Notes: generated from the letters alone by a model not told the origin. Counted from the stretch's first letter, positions 9,741 to 18,757 are shown. The stretch is DNA of 64,000 nt from JACVRW01 sp963764665 (GCA_963764665.1 CAVXTL010000015.1:1-64000); one strand, 5' to 3'. Made by a program: numbers and translations.

Positions 9741-10630
9741 AGGTCAGCAGGCTCCCCGACGTGGTTCCGGCAGAGCGCCCGCGCTCGGTGGCCATCGGCA
9801 CGTTCGACGGCGTCCACCTCGGCCACCGCGAGGTGATTGGGAACAGCGACACCGTCCTGACGTTCGAGCCGCACCCCATGTCGGTGATCCGCCCGGAGGC
9901 CGCCCCGAAGCTGCTCACCTCGCCGGCGGTCAAGCGCGACCTGATCGCGGGCCTGGGAGTGGAGGAGCTGGTGGTGATCCCCTTCGACGAGGACTTCGCC
10001 TCCCGCAGCGCCGAGGCGTTCGTGGACGACGTGCTGGTGGGCAGGCTCGGAGCAGGCCGCGTGTCGGTCGGCGAGAACTTCCGGTTCGGGCACGGCGCCG
10101 AGGGCGACGCGGCGCTGCTGGGGGCGCAGACCGCCTTCGAGACCCGGGTGGTGCCGCTCGTGGAGGTAGCCGGAGAGACGGTGTCCTCCAGCCACATCCG
10201 CGGACTCGTGGCCGCCGGCGAGGTGGCGCAGGCGGCCGAGTTCCTGGGCGGCCCGTTCCTCTTCGAGGGCGAGGTCGTGACCGGCGACCGGCGTGGGCGC
10301 GAGCTGGGGATGCCCACGGCGAACCTCGTTCCCGACGACCGGATGGTGTGCCCCGGCCACGGTGTGTACGCCGCCTGGGCGCACGGCCACCCGGCGGCGG
10401 TGAACGTGGGGGTGAGGCCGACCTTCGAGACCGGCCGCGGCCTGCTGGTCGAGGCGCACCTAATCGACTTCGAGGGCGACCTCTACGGTCAGGAGCTGCG
10501 CATCGCGTTCCTGGAGCGGATGCGCGGCGAGCGCCGCTTCGACTCCGTGGACGCGCTTGTGGAGCAGATGCACCGCGACGTGGCCCAGGCGCGCGAGATC
10601 TGCGCCAGATCGAGCCACCGCGCGGCGTGA
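9737..10630 (+). CDS. ribF: Bifunctional riboflavin kinase / FAD synthetase
   Basis: Makes FMN and then FAD from riboflavin. The N-terminal adenylyltransferase domain has G-T-F-D-G-V-H-L-G-H, T-F-E-P-H-P and S-S-S-H-I-R; the C-terminal kinase has G-D-R-R-G-R-E-L-G-M-P-T-A-N and G-V-Y-A, with the C-terminal helix E-Q-M-H-R-D-V. Length 297. The stretch between the G-H-x-x-V-I motif and T-F-E-P-H-P is about a dozen residues shorter than in typical RibF, yet the frame is continuous. It is coupled to truB by a 4-nt overlap. Confidence 0.94.
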   Translation: MKVSRLPDVVPAERPRSVAIGTFDGVHLGHREVIGNSDTVLTFEPHPMSVIRPEAAPKLLTSPAVKRDLIAGLGVEELVVIPFDEDFASRSAEAFVDDVLVGRLGAGRVSVGENFRFGHGAEGDAALLGAQTAFETRVVPLVEVAGETVSSSHIRGLVAAGEVAQAAEFLGGPFLFEGEVVTGDRRGRELGMPTANLVPDDRMVCPGHGVYAAWAHGHPAAVNVGVRPTFETGRGLLVEAHLIDFEGDLYGQELRIAFLERMRGERRFDSVDALVEQMHRDVAQAREICARSSHRAA

Positions 10631-10673
10631 GGACCCGACGCGCACCGGGTCGGCTGCTACGGTTTCGCGTCCG

Positions 10674-10943
10674 ATGACGCTCACCGCGGACGCCAAGCGC
10701 GACATTGTCGCCAAGCACGGACGGGCCGACCAGGACACCGGTTCCACCGAGGTCCAGGTCGCTCTGCTGACCGCCCGCATCAACGAGCTCACCGAGCACC
10801 TCCGCGAGCACCGTAAGGATCACCACTCCCGCCGCGGGCTGCTCATGCTGGTCGGCAAGCGCCGCCGGCTCCTCAAGTACCTCCAGCGATCCGACATCGA
10901 TCGCTACCGCGCGCTGATTCAAGAGCTCGGCCTGCGTAGGTGA
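10674..10943 (+). CDS. rpsO: 30S ribosomal protein S15
   Basis: A primary-binding 30S protein of 89 residues. The family signature is clear: D-T-G-S-T-E-V-Q-V-A-L-L-T, L-T-E-H-L-R-E-H-R-K-D-H-H-S-R-R-G-L and V-G-K-R-R-R-L-L-K-Y-L. The ATG at 10674 has no ribosome binding site; a TACGGT -10-like box at 10658-10663 ends 10 nt upstream, so part of its expression may come from a near-leaderless transcript. A 6-bp inverted repeat (10632-10637 with 10646-10651) lies in the short gap after ribF. It ends in a GTGA overlap with the peroxiredoxin gene. Confidence 0.97.
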   Translation: MTLTADAKRDIVAKHGRADQDTGSTEVQVALLTARINELTEHLREHRKDHHSRRGLLMLVGKRRRLLKYLQRSDIDRYRALIQELGLRR

Positions 10944-11404
10944 TCCAGGCGGGCGAGCCCGCTCCGGACTTCACCCTCCGCGACCAGGACGGGAAGAAGA
11001 CATCCCTCTCGGACTTCCGGGGCCGGACCGTGGTGCTGGCGTTCTACCCGCTGGACTTCAGCCCCACCTGCACCGACCAGCTGAACGTGTACCAGGAGGT
11101 CCTCGGCGAGCTGGAGCAGCAGGGCGTGTCGCTCCTCGGCGTCTCGGTGGACTCGGCCTTCGCGCACAAGGCCTTCCAGGACCACCTGGGCATCTCCATC
11201 CCGCTGCTGGCCGACTTCCACCCGAAGGGCGCGGTTGCCCGCGACTACGGCGTGTTCATCGAGGAGCGCGGGCACAGCGAGCGGGCGCTCGTGATGATCG
11301 ACCCGGAGGGCACGGTCACCTGGTCGCACGTCTCGGCCACACCGCTCGAGATCCCCGGCGTGAACCTGATCTTTGACGCGCTGGACAAGCAGCGCGCCAC
11401 CTGA
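10940..11404 (+). CDS. Peroxiredoxin, one-Cys AhpE/Bcp type
   Basis: Thiol peroxidase of 154 residues that reduces hydroperoxides in the cytoplasm. The peroxidatic Cys is in F-S-P-T-C-T-D-Q-L around residue 48, preceded by V-V-L-A-F-Y-P-L-D. It is the only cysteine in the protein, so there is no resolving Cys and it should behave like a one-Cys AhpE/Bcp enzyme needing an external thiol. The start overlaps the rpsO stop, and the next gene, a DsbA-like oxidoreductase, overlaps its 3' end, which suggests a functional link in thiol redox balance. Confidence 0.93.
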   Translation: MIQAGEPAPDFTLRDQDGKKTSLSDFRGRTVVLAFYPLDFSPTCTDQLNVYQEVLGELEQQGVSLLGVSVDSAFAHKAFQDHLGISIPLLADFHPKGAVARDYGVFIEERGHSERALVMIDPEGTVTWSHVSATPLEIPGVNLIFDALDKQRAT

Positions 11405-11870
11405 CCCCGGGCCGGACGACCACGTTCGCGGCACCGGGCCGGTGGTGCTCGAGTACGCGGACCTCGAGTGCCCTCACTGCGCACGGGCGCACCTGATCCT
11501 GAAGGCGCTGCCGGTGCAGCGGGTGTTCCGGCATTTCCCGGTGACCTCGAAGCACCCGCGGGCGAGGGTGCTGGCCTGCGCCACGGAGGCTGCCGCGCTG
11601 CAGGGCCGCTTCTGGGAGATGCACGACTCGCTGCTCGAGGACCAGGCGCACCTGGACCAGCCGCACCTCTGGGAGCGCGCCCGGGTGCTCGGCCTCGACC
11701 TGGACCGCTTCGAGCTGGACAGGCGCTCCGCCGAGGTCGCCGAGCGGGTGGAGCGCGACTTCCGCTCGGGCATCCGCGCGGGCGTGGTCACCACGCCCAC
11801 CCAGTTCGTGGACGGCGTGGCGCACCCCGGTGTCCCGGGCGCTGACCTGGTGGCGCGTTTGGAGTCATAA
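11373..11870 (+). CDS. DsbA-family thioredoxin-fold protein
   Basis: A thioredoxin-fold protein with the redox motif C-P-H-C (L-E-C-P-H-C-A-R-A) near residue 34, the helical insert typical of DsbA-like (Thioredoxin_4) domains and the cis-Pro loop G-V-V-T-T-P-T-Q-F. There is no signal peptide, so it is probably cytoplasmic. The start is uncertain: the only in-frame candidate that keeps the first beta strand is the TTG at 11373, overlapping the peroxiredoxin gene by 32 nt; the next, GTG within P-V-V-L-E-Y, would trim the fold. Coupling with the peroxiredoxin suggests a reductant role, which is inference. Confidence 0.82.
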   Translation: MTRWTSSAPPDPGPDDHVRGTGPVVLEYADLECPHCARAHLILKALPVQRVFRHFPVTSKHPRARVLACATEAAALQGRFWEMHDSLLEDQAHLDQPHLWERARVLGLDLDRFELDRRSAEVAERVERDFRSGIRAGVVTTPTQFVDGVAHPGVPGADLVARLES

Positions 11871-11955
11871 ACCATCGGGTACATGAGTCGCGCGTTTCGC
11901 CCCTCGGAATCTGAGATCGGGCGGCGCTCCATCGAAGCGGGAGAAAGCGAGCCTC

Positions 11956-14412
11956 ATGCGCCTGGTCCTCCGGTTGCTGGTCCTGTCATGCCTCGGAACG
12001 CTCGGATTCGCGAGCAGCGCCAGCGCGGCGAGCCTTCTCACTGGACCTGTGTCGACGGGAGCCGCAGTGGATCGCAGCTGCGCACAGAGCCGGCTCTCGT
12101 CGGGGGCGGGCTACGTCCAGAAGACCGTCACGATGCCCAGCCCGGGCGCTGTCACGGCCCGCCTCGACGCCGCCGGAGGAGATTGGGACCTGGCCGTCTT
12201 CGAGGCTGACACCGGCCAGGTGGTGGCCGGCTCGGCATATGGCGGCTCGCGTGAGGTCGCGGCGGGGTACGCCGTGGCCGGCGAGCGGCTGGTGGTGCAG
12301 GCCTGCCGGCTGTCGGGCACGGTGGCCACGGCGTCGCTGAAGGTCGACTCCACGGCGGTCAGCACCTCGGGCGTTCAGGCATCGAAGCTCGTGCGCGTGT
12401 CCACGCCCACGCTGGCCCGCCGCAACGAGCTGGCGTCGCTCGGGCTGGACGTGACCGAGCACGGCGGACCGGGCTTCCTCGAGGTGGTTCTCCACAGCCC
12501 CGCCGACGCCGCCAAGCTCGCCGCGCGCAGCTTCACCTTCTCGGTCGACGTGCCTGACCTGACGCTCGCCGCCAAGCGTGATCGCGCGGCCGACGCCCGC
12601 TTCGCCAAGGCCTACCCGAACACCGAGCTTCCCAGCGGCCAGAACACCTATCGCCGGCTGTTCGACTACAGCGAGGACATGAAGCGGCTCGTACGCGAGC
12701 ACCCGGACCTCGTCCGGCCCATCACCCTCAACCACCTCACCTACGAGGGGCGGCCGGTGGAGGGCGTGGAGATCGCCACCAACCCGACGGCGCGCGACGG
12801 CCGGCCGGTGTTCCTCCAGATGGGCGTGCACCACGCCCGTGAGTGGCCCTCCGGCGAGCACGCCATGGAATGGGCCTACGAGCTCGTGCTCGGCTACCGC
12901 CATGGCGACGCGCGCGTGCGCCGGCTCGTCCAGGGCACCCGGACGATCGTGATCCCGGTCGTGAACCCCGACGGGTTCAACGCATCGCGTGAGGCCGGCC
13001 AGCTCTACATGAACGGAGACGGGGCCGACACCGACGGTGACGGCAGCGGCGACATCAGCGACGAGGAGTTCCTGCTCGCGGCCGCCACGCACCCCAACGA
13101 GTACCGGCGCAAGAACTGCCGGCTCGTGACCGACGCCGCGGCCGGCAACTGCAACCAGCTCTCCCTCGGGGCAGCGGAGCCCGGTGTGGACCCGAACCGC
13201 AACTACGGCGCCTTCTGGGGCGGCCCGGGGGCGGACACCAACCCTCTGATCCAGACCTACCGCGGCCCGGCGCCGTTCTCGGAGCCCGAGAGCCGGAACG
13301 TGCGTGAGCTGGTGTCCGGCCGGCAGGTCACGACGCTGATCACCAACCACACCTTCTCCGGTCTCGTGCTGCGCCCGCCGGGAATCGCCGCGCAGGGCTC
13401 CACACCGGACGAGACGATCTACAAGGCCCTCGGCGCACGGATGTCGGCCGAGAACGGCTACGCGAACCAGTACGGCTACGAGCTCTACGACACCACCGGC
13501 ACGACCGAGGACTGGAGCTACTGGTCCACCGGCGGCCTCGGCTTCACGTTCGAGATCGGCGACCTGGGCTTCCACCCGCCGTTCGCGGAGACGGTGGCCG
13601 AGTGGAACGGGACCAGCGACGACGCCACCGGCACCGGCAACAGGGGCGCCTACTACCACGCGCTGGAGAACACGGCCGACGCCGCCCGCCACTCCGTGCT
13701 GAGCGGGCAGGCGCCGGCCGGGGCGGTGCTCAGGGTGAAGAAGACCTTCCAGACGCCGACCTTCAGTGGCGCCACCTTCACCGATCAACTCGACACCACG
13801 ATCAAGGTCGGTTCCTCCGGCGCCTTCGAGTGGCACCTGAACCCGTCCACCCGCCCGCTCACCGCGAAGGCGAGCGGCCGGGCACCGAAGGGGCCGCCGA
13901 GCGCGGCTCAACAGTTCGCCTCGCGCGGGGGGACCACGCCCTGCGCGGACATCGACAATCCGCCGCCCGGCTGTTACGAGGATCACGTGATCACGGTGCC
14001 GAGTGGCACGGGGATCGATAACGCGAAGGCCACGATCCGGGTGGAGTTCCCCGCGGTCAGCGACTGGGACGTGAAGGTCTATCGCGCGACCTCGGCCGGC
14101 GTGGCCACCGGAGACGCGTTGGCGACCTCGGGCAACGGCCCCACGAACCTGGAGCTGGGCTATGAGCAGGTCGTCCTCCCGGATCCCGCCGGGAAGTACG
14201 TCGTGCGAGTGATCAACTACGCCGCCGTCGGGTCCTGGACCGGCACCGTGACGTTCGCGGGGCCCGAGCCCTACCAGGCCGCCCAGCAGGAGACCTGGAC
14301 GCTGTTCTGCGAGCAGCCCGAGGGCACGATCAGGTCCGCGCGCCAGGTGTTCGTGGCACGCGGCCAGCGCCGCGCGCTCGACCTGCGCACCGACTGCAAG
14401 ACACGGCGTTAG
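11956..14412 (+). CDS. Secreted M14 zinc carboxypeptidase with EF-hand-like loop and C-terminal beta domain
   Basis: An 818-residue exported protein starting with a Sec signal peptide (L-V-L-R-L-L-V-L-S-C-L-G-T-L-G-F-A, cleavage after A-S-A). An N-terminal beta domain is followed by the M14 catalytic domain: zinc ligands in H-H-A-R-E-W (near 293), V-N-P-D-G-F, the substrate-binding D-P-N-R-N-Y-G, the third zinc ligand in T-N-H-T-F-S-G and the catalytic Glu in F-E-I-G-D-L-G-F. Inside the catalytic domain, residues about 360-371 form a canonical EF-hand-type calcium loop (D-G-D-G-S-G-D-I-S-D-E-E). The last 180 residues look like a pre-peptidase/PPC-type beta domain. A GGAGAAAG ribosome binding site precedes the ATG. 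Confidence 0.93.
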   Translation: MRLVLRLLVLSCLGTLGFASSASAASLLTGPVSTGAAVDRSCAQSRLSSGAGYVQKTVTMPSPGAVTARLDAAGGDWDLAVFEADTGQVVAGSAYGGSREVAAGYAVAGERLVVQACRLSGTVATASLKVDSTAVSTSGVQASKLVRVSTPTLARRNELASLGLDVTEHGGPGFLEVVLHSPADAAKLAARSFTFSVDVPDLTLAAKRDRAADARFAKAYPNTELPSGQNTYRRLFDYSEDMKRLVREHPDLVRPITLNHLTYEGRPVEGVEIATNPTARDGRPVFLQMGVHHAREWPSGEHAMEWAYELVLGYRHGDARVRRLVQGTRTIVIPVVNPDGFNASREAGQLYMNGDGADTDGDGSGDISDEEFLLAAATHPNEYRRKNCRLVTDAAAGNCNQLSLGAAEPGVDPNRNYGAFWGGPGADTNPLIQTYRGPAPFSEPESRNVRELVSGRQVTTLITNHTFSGLVLRPPGIAAQGSTPDETIYKALGARMSAENGYANQYGYELYDTTGTTEDWSYWSTGGLGFTFEIGDLGFHPPFAETVAEWNGTSDDATGTGNRGAYYHALENTADAARHSVLSGQAPAGAVLRVKKTFQTPTFSGATFTDQLDTTIKVGSSGAFEWHLNPSTRPLTAKASGRAPKGPPSAAQQFASRGGTTPCADIDNPPPGCYEDHVITVPSGTGIDNAKATIRVEFPAVSDWDVKVYRATSAGVATGDALATSGNGPTNLELGYEQVVLPDPAGKYVVRVINYAAVGSWTGTVTFAGPEPYQAAQQETWTLFCEQPEGTIRSARQVFVARGQRRALDLRTDCKTRR

Positions 14413-14460
14413 AAAGGGCTTTTCACGGGGACCTTTCGAAGGCCGCTGCTAGCATCGGCC

Positions 14461-14515
14461 GCGTTCTCAATAGGACGAAAAAACGCATGTCGCCAACCGG
14501 AGGCGACCGAAAGGA
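14461..14515 (+). promoter_or_regulatory. pnp mRNA leader with two small stem-loops
   Basis: Two short inverted repeats precede the pnp ribosome binding site AAAGGA: GCGTT (14461-14465) with AACGC (14482-14486), and TCGCC (14490-14494) with GGCGA (14502-14506). PNPase is known in other bacteria to control its own mRNA through a leader hairpin, so this may be a processing site. A possible -10 box TAGCAT lies just upstream, near 14449. Confidence 0.35.
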
Positions 14516-14520
14516 CCAAC

Positions 14521-16797
14521 ATGACTGATGGTGTTAGCCGGGTCTCCCTCGAGGTCGGGGGTACCGAGATCTCGTTCGAGACCGGCAAGCTCGCCAAGCA
14601 GGCGAGCGGCTCCGTAGTCGTTCGCGCAGGAGACACGATGGTGCTCTCCACCGCCACGGCAGGCAACGTTCGCGACGTCGACTTCCTCCCGCTGACAGTG
14701 GATGTGGAGGAGCGCATGTACGCCACGGGCAAGATCCCGGGCAGCTTCTTCCGCCGCGAGGCGCGCGCCGGCGAGAAGGCGACGCTCACGGCTCGCATGA
14801 TCGACCGGCCGCTTCGCCCGCTCTTCCCGAAGGGCTGGAACCGCGAGACGCAGCTCGTGTCGATCACGATGTCGGTCGATCACGTCAACCCCTACGACAT
14901 CCTCGCGATGAACGGCGCCAGCGCCGCTCTCATGATCTCGGACATCCCCTTCCCGGCGCCCGTGGGTGCCGTGCGGATCGGCCAGGACTCCGAGGGCAGC
15001 TTCATCGTGAACCCGGACGAGGAGTGGCTGCAGGAGAGCCCGCTCGACCTGGTGGTGGCCGGCACCGAGGAGGCCATCCTGATGGTCGAGGCCGGCGCCA
15101 GCGAGATCACCGAGGCGGAGATCCTCGACGCGCTCGACATCGCACACAACGAGATCAAGCGGCTCTGCGAGGCACAGCACGACCTGCGCAAGCAGGCCGG
15201 CAAGGACAAGATCGAGCACACCGCCCCGGCGGTCGACGAGAGCCTCAGCTCCGAGCTGAAGGAGCGCTTCGGCCCCTCGCTCGACGAGGCCACCCAGGTG
15301 GTCGACAAGCTCGAGCGCCAGGACGCCACCAAGCGGGTGGAGGAGGAGTCGCTCGAGTCACTCGCCGGCGACGCCGACGATTCCGATCGACGGGCGGCGG
15401 TGCAGCGCGCGTTCGACGCGCTCGAGAAGGACATCATCCGCAAGCGGATCGCCGTGGACAAGAAGCGCCCCGACGGCCGTGCGGCGGATGAGCTGCGCGA
15501 CATCTGGATCGAGATTGGCGTCGCCCCCCGCACACACGGGTCGGCGATCTTCACCCGCGGCCAGACGCAGGCGTTCTCCGTGGCCGCGCTCGGCACCACC
15601 CGTGACGAGATGAGGCTCGACACGCTCGGGCTCCAGGAGAAGAAGCACTACTTCCACCACTACAACTTCCCGCCGTTCTCGGTGGGCGAGGCCGGCTTCA
15701 TGCGCGGACCCAAGCGCCGCGACATCGGACACGGAGCGCTCGCGGAGCGCGCCCTCGTGCCGGTCGTCCCGACGGTGGACGAGTTCCCGTACACGGTTCG
15801 CGTGGTCTCGGACATCCTCGAGTCGAACGGCTCGTCGTCCATGGCCTCGGTCTGCGGATCGAGCCTGTCCCTGATGGACGCCGGCGTGCCGATCAAGGCG
15901 CCGGTGGCCGGTATCGCGATGGGCCTGATCAAGGAGGGCGACGACTACGTCGTGCTCACCGACATCGCGGGCGTGGAGGACCACCTGGGCGACATGGACT
16001 TCAAGGTCGCCGGTACGTCCGAGGGCATCACCGCGCTCCAGATGGACATCAAGATCTCGGGCGTCACGTTCGACATCCTGCGCGACGCGCTCACGCAGGC
16101 CCAGAACGCCCGGCTCGCGATCCTCGGCAAGATGAAGGACGCGATCTCCGAGCCGCGCGCCGAGCTGTCGTCCTACGCACCGCGCATCTCGCAGATCCAG
16201 ATCGACACCGAGAAGATCGGCGCCGTCATCGGCAAGGGCGGCGAGACCATTCGCGCGCTCTCCGAGGAGTTCGAGGCGCAGATCGACATCGATGACGACG
16301 GGACGATCCGCATCTACGCGGCCACCGGCGAGCAGGGCGACGCTCTGACCGACCGGATCCGCCAGATGACCAAGGAGGTCGAGGTCGGCGACGAGTTCAC
16401 CGGCAAGGTGGTCAAGACCACCACCTTCGGCGCGTTCATCGAGCTCGCCAAGGGCACCGACGGCCTGCTGCACATCTCGAACGTCTCACCGGGCCAGCGC
16501 GTCGACACCGTGGAGGACGTGCTCAACCGCGGCGACGAGCTCAAGGTGAAGGTCGTGGAGGTGGACCGCGAGCGCGGCCGCATCGGCCTGCGCCTCGCCG
16601 AGGACCCTGACGTCGCGGGCAAGTCGAAGGAAGAGCTCGCCTCGGTGGGCACCGGCGACAAGGGCCCGCGCGGCGGTGGTGACCGCGGCGATCGCGGTGA
16701 CCGCGGCGGTCGCGGGAACGGCGGACGGCGTCGCGAGAGCGGCGGCCGTGGCGGGCGCGACCGGGATCGCGATCGCAACCGGACGGACGAGCGCTGA
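14521..16797 (+). CDS. pnp: Polyribonucleotide nucleotidyltransferase (PNPase)
   Basis: Phosphorolytic 3'-5' exoribonuclease of the RNA degradosome, 758 residues. Two RNase PH-like domains (about 10-230 and 310-540) flank a helical domain; the catalytic region shows S-N-G-S-S-S-M-A-S-V-C-G-S and the phosphate/metal residues in D-H-L-G-D-M-D-F-K-V-A-G-T. The KH domain contains I-G-K-G-G-E-T-I-R and the S1 domain F-G-A-F-I-E-L. The tail after the S1 domain is a Gly/Arg/Asp-rich low-complexity segment of about 45 residues, a likely RNA-binding or condensate-forming extension. The M16 peptidase gene overlaps its stop. Confidence 0.98.
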   Translation: MTDGVSRVSLEVGGTEISFETGKLAKQASGSVVVRAGDTMVLSTATAGNVRDVDFLPLTVDVEERMYATGKIPGSFFRREARAGEKATLTARMIDRPLRPLFPKGWNRETQLVSITMSVDHVNPYDILAMNGASAALMISDIPFPAPVGAVRIGQDSEGSFIVNPDEEWLQESPLDLVVAGTEEAILMVEAGASEITEAEILDALDIAHNEIKRLCEAQHDLRKQAGKDKIEHTAPAVDESLSSELKERFGPSLDEATQVVDKLERQDATKRVEEESLESLAGDADDSDRRAAVQRAFDALEKDIIRKRIAVDKKRPDGRAADELRDIWIEIGVAPRTHGSAIFTRGQTQAFSVAALGTTRDEMRLDTLGLQEKKHYFHHYNFPPFSVGEAGFMRGPKRRDIGHGALAERALVPVVPTVDEFPYTVRVVSDILESNGSSSMASVCGSSLSLMDAGVPIKAPVAGIAMGLIKEGDDYVVLTDIAGVEDHLGDMDFKVAGTSEGITALQMDIKISGVTFDILRDALTQAQNARLAILGKMKDAISEPRAELSSYAPRISQIQIDTEKIGAVIGKGGETIRALSEEFEAQIDIDDDGTIRIYAATGEQGDALTDRIRQMTKEVEVGDEFTGKVVKTTTFGAFIELAKGTDGLLHISNVSPGQRVDTVEDVLNRGDELKVKVVEVDRERGRIGLRLAEDPDVAGKSKEELASVGTGDKGPRGGGDRGDRGDRGGRGNGGRRRESGGRGGRDRDRDRNRTDER

Positions 16798-18068
16798 GCG
16801 AGCCTGTTGTAACGACGCTGGAGTCGGGCGTCAGGGTTGCCACCGAGGCGATGCCCTCGGTGCGCTCGATCGCGCTCGGCTTCTGGATCCGGGCCGGGTC
16901 GCGGGACGAGGGCCACGAGCAGGCGGGCATCTCGCATTTCCTCGAGCACCTGCTGTTCAAGGGCACGGACCGCTTCAGCTCGCTCGAGATAGACGAGGCG
17001 TTCGACGCGATGGGGGCGGAGGTGAATGCCGGAACCGGCAAGGAGACCACCTCCGTCTATTCGCGCTTCCTCGACGGGCAGCTCGACCGGGCGTTCGATC
17101 TGCTCCAGGACATGGTCCTGCACCCGGCCTACCCGGACATCGACTCCGAGCGCCAGGTGGTGATCGAGGAGATCGCGATGTACGAGGACGAGCCCCAGGA
17201 CAAGGTGCACGACGTGTTCGCCGGGGCGCTCTTCGGCGAGCACCCGCTGGGGCGCCCGATCATCGGCCGCGCCGACGTGGTGTCGTCGGTGCCGGTACCG
17301 AGCATCGCGGCATGGCACGACAGCCGCTACGTGCCGGGGGGCATCGTCGTGGCCGCGGCGGGCAACGTGGACCACGACCATCTGGTGGGTCTCGTGAATG
17401 GCGCCTTCGACGGCGCCGCGCCCGCCGGCGTGCCCGCGGACCTGGCGGAGCCCGTGGTCGCCGGCGACCGGCTGCGCTTTCACCGCAAGGACACCGAGCA
17501 GTACCACCTGTGTCTCGGGGCGCCGGGCCTCCCGCGCGGTGACGACCGCCGTTTCGCGCTGCGCATCCTGGACACGATCCTCGGCGGCTCCACCTCGTCG
17601 CGGCTGTTCCAGGAGGTGCGCGAGAAGCGCGGCCTGGCCTACTCGGTCTACTCGTACACGAGCCACTACGCCGACACCGGGCAGGTGGCCGTCTACGTGG
17701 GAACGCGGCCCGACAACGTGGCCGAGGCCTTCGAGGTGATCGGTGTGGAGCTGCGGCGCCTGATCGACGACGGGGTGACGCAGGACGAGCTGGAGCGCGC
17801 CCGCGAGAACGTCAAGGGCCGCACGGTGCTGTCGATGGAGTCCACCTCCACCCGCATGAACCGGCTGGGCAGCTCGATACTGATGGGCGTGCCGCTCCTC
17901 ACCTTGGACGAGGTGCTGGCGGCCTTCGACGCAGTCACTCTCGACGACGTGACGGACCTGGCTCGCGAGCTGTGGCTGCCCGAGTCGCTCGCGGCGGCGG
18001 GCGTCGGTGCGGACGAGGACATGTTCCGCTCGGCGCTGGGCTCTGTGAGCGCCGAACTAGCGGCGTGA
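16794..18068 (+). CDS. M16 family zinc metalloprotease (processing peptidase-like)
   Basis: Insulinase-family peptidase of about 424 residues. The inverted zinc motif H-x-x-E-H occurs in H-F-L-E-H-L-L-F-K-G-T near residue 48, with the distal Glu ligand in V-I-E-E-I-A-M-Y about 75 residues later; the C-terminal half carries G-S-T-S-S-R-L-F-Q-E-V-R-E-K-R-G-L-A-Y. No signal peptide, so probably cytoplasmic. The N-terminal strand (T-T-L-E-S-G-V-R-V-A-T-E) is encoded before the first ATG (16851), and the only upstream option is a CTG at 16794 overlapping the pnp stop; I therefore place the start there. The pnp-M16-dapB order is common in Gram-positive bacteria. Confidence 0.9.
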   Translation: MSEPVVTTLESGVRVATEAMPSVRSIALGFWIRAGSRDEGHEQAGISHFLEHLLFKGTDRFSSLEIDEAFDAMGAEVNAGTGKETTSVYSRFLDGQLDRAFDLLQDMVLHPAYPDIDSERQVVIEEIAMYEDEPQDKVHDVFAGALFGEHPLGRPIIGRADVVSSVPVPSIAAWHDSRYVPGGIVVAAAGNVDHDHLVGLVNGAFDGAAPAGVPADLAEPVVAGDRLRFHRKDTEQYHLCLGAPGLPRGDDRRFALRILDTILGGSTSSRLFQEVREKRGLAYSVYSYTSHYADTGQVAVYVGTRPDNVAEAFEVIGVELRRLIDDGVTQDELERARENVKGRTVLSMESTSTRMNRLGSSILMGVPLLTLDEVLAAFDAVTLDDVTDLARELWLPESLAAAGVGADEDMFRSALGSVSAELAA

Positions 18069-18721
18069 TCAACGTCGCCGTCTCCGGTGCGGCAGGGCGC
18101 ATGGGGCAGACGGTGTGCTCCGCGGTCGAGGGCGCGGGCGACATGTCGCTTGTGGGCCGCGCCGATCCCCACCTGGGCGTATCGCTGGCCGACGTGCTCG
18201 GCGATGCCGACGTGGTGGTGGACTTCAGCCAGCCCGGCGCGGCGCTGGAGAACGCGCGAGCGTGCCTGGAAGCGGGAGTGCACTGCGTGATGGGCACCAC
18301 GGGCGCCTCGTTCGACGAGTTGCGCGGGGTCGGCAACTCCAACCTGTTCGTGGCTCCGAACTTCGCGATCGGCGCGGTGCTGATGATGCAGTTCGCCCGC
18401 CAGGCGGCCGAGCACATGCCCGAGAGCGAGATCATCGAGCTGCACCACGACGGAAAGCTCGATGCCCCGTCGGGCACGGCCAAGCGCACCGCCGAGCTGA
18501 TGCGCGAGGCCGGCGCCAACGTGCATGAGCCGATCCACTCGGTGCGGCTGCCCGGGCTGGTGGCACATCAGGAGGTCCTGTTCGGTGGGCTGGGGGAGAC
18601 GCTGTCGATCCGCCACGACTCCACCTCGCGCGAGAGCTTCATGCCGGGCGTGCTGCTGGCGGTCCGGAAGGTCGGCGAGCTCACCGAGTCGCCGGTCGTC
18701 GGGCTCGAGCGGCTGCTGTAG
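18065..18721 (+). CDS. dapB: 4-hydroxy-tetrahydrodipicolinate reductase
   Basis: Reduces the DapA product to tetrahydrodipicolinate with NAD(P)H in the lysine/diaminopimelate pathway. Nucleotide-binding G-A-A-G-R-M-G at the start, G-T-T-G after the Rossmann strands, and the substrate motif E-L-H-H-D-G-K-L-D-A-P-S-G-T-A with the catalytic His/Lys. At 218 residues it is on the short side of the family (about 245-270); a shortened segment between G-T-T-G and N-F-A-I-G accounts for this. GTG start in a GTGA overlap with the M16 gene. Confidence 0.95.
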   Translation: MINVAVSGAAGRMGQTVCSAVEGAGDMSLVGRADPHLGVSLADVLGDADVVVDFSQPGAALENARACLEAGVHCVMGTTGASFDELRGVGNSNLFVAPNFAIGAVLMMQFARQAAEHMPESEIIELHHDGKLDAPSGTAKRTAELMREAGANVHEPIHSVRLPGLVAHQEVLFGGLGETLSIRHDSTSRESFMPGVLLAVRKVGELTESPVVGLERLL

Positions 18722-18757
18722 CAACAGGGTTGACCCTGGGCGCCGCAGCTGCGCAGT

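Noticed and set aside
10631..10673. S15 autoregulatory leader before rpsO
   Set aside because: Only a 6-bp stem is present and there is no pseudoknot-like or S15-binding pattern that I could recognise.
18725..18738. CAGGG-TTGA-CCCTG hairpin / TTGACC -35 before the propeller lipoprotein
   Set aside because: No U-tract for termination; the matching -10 would overlap the start codon.
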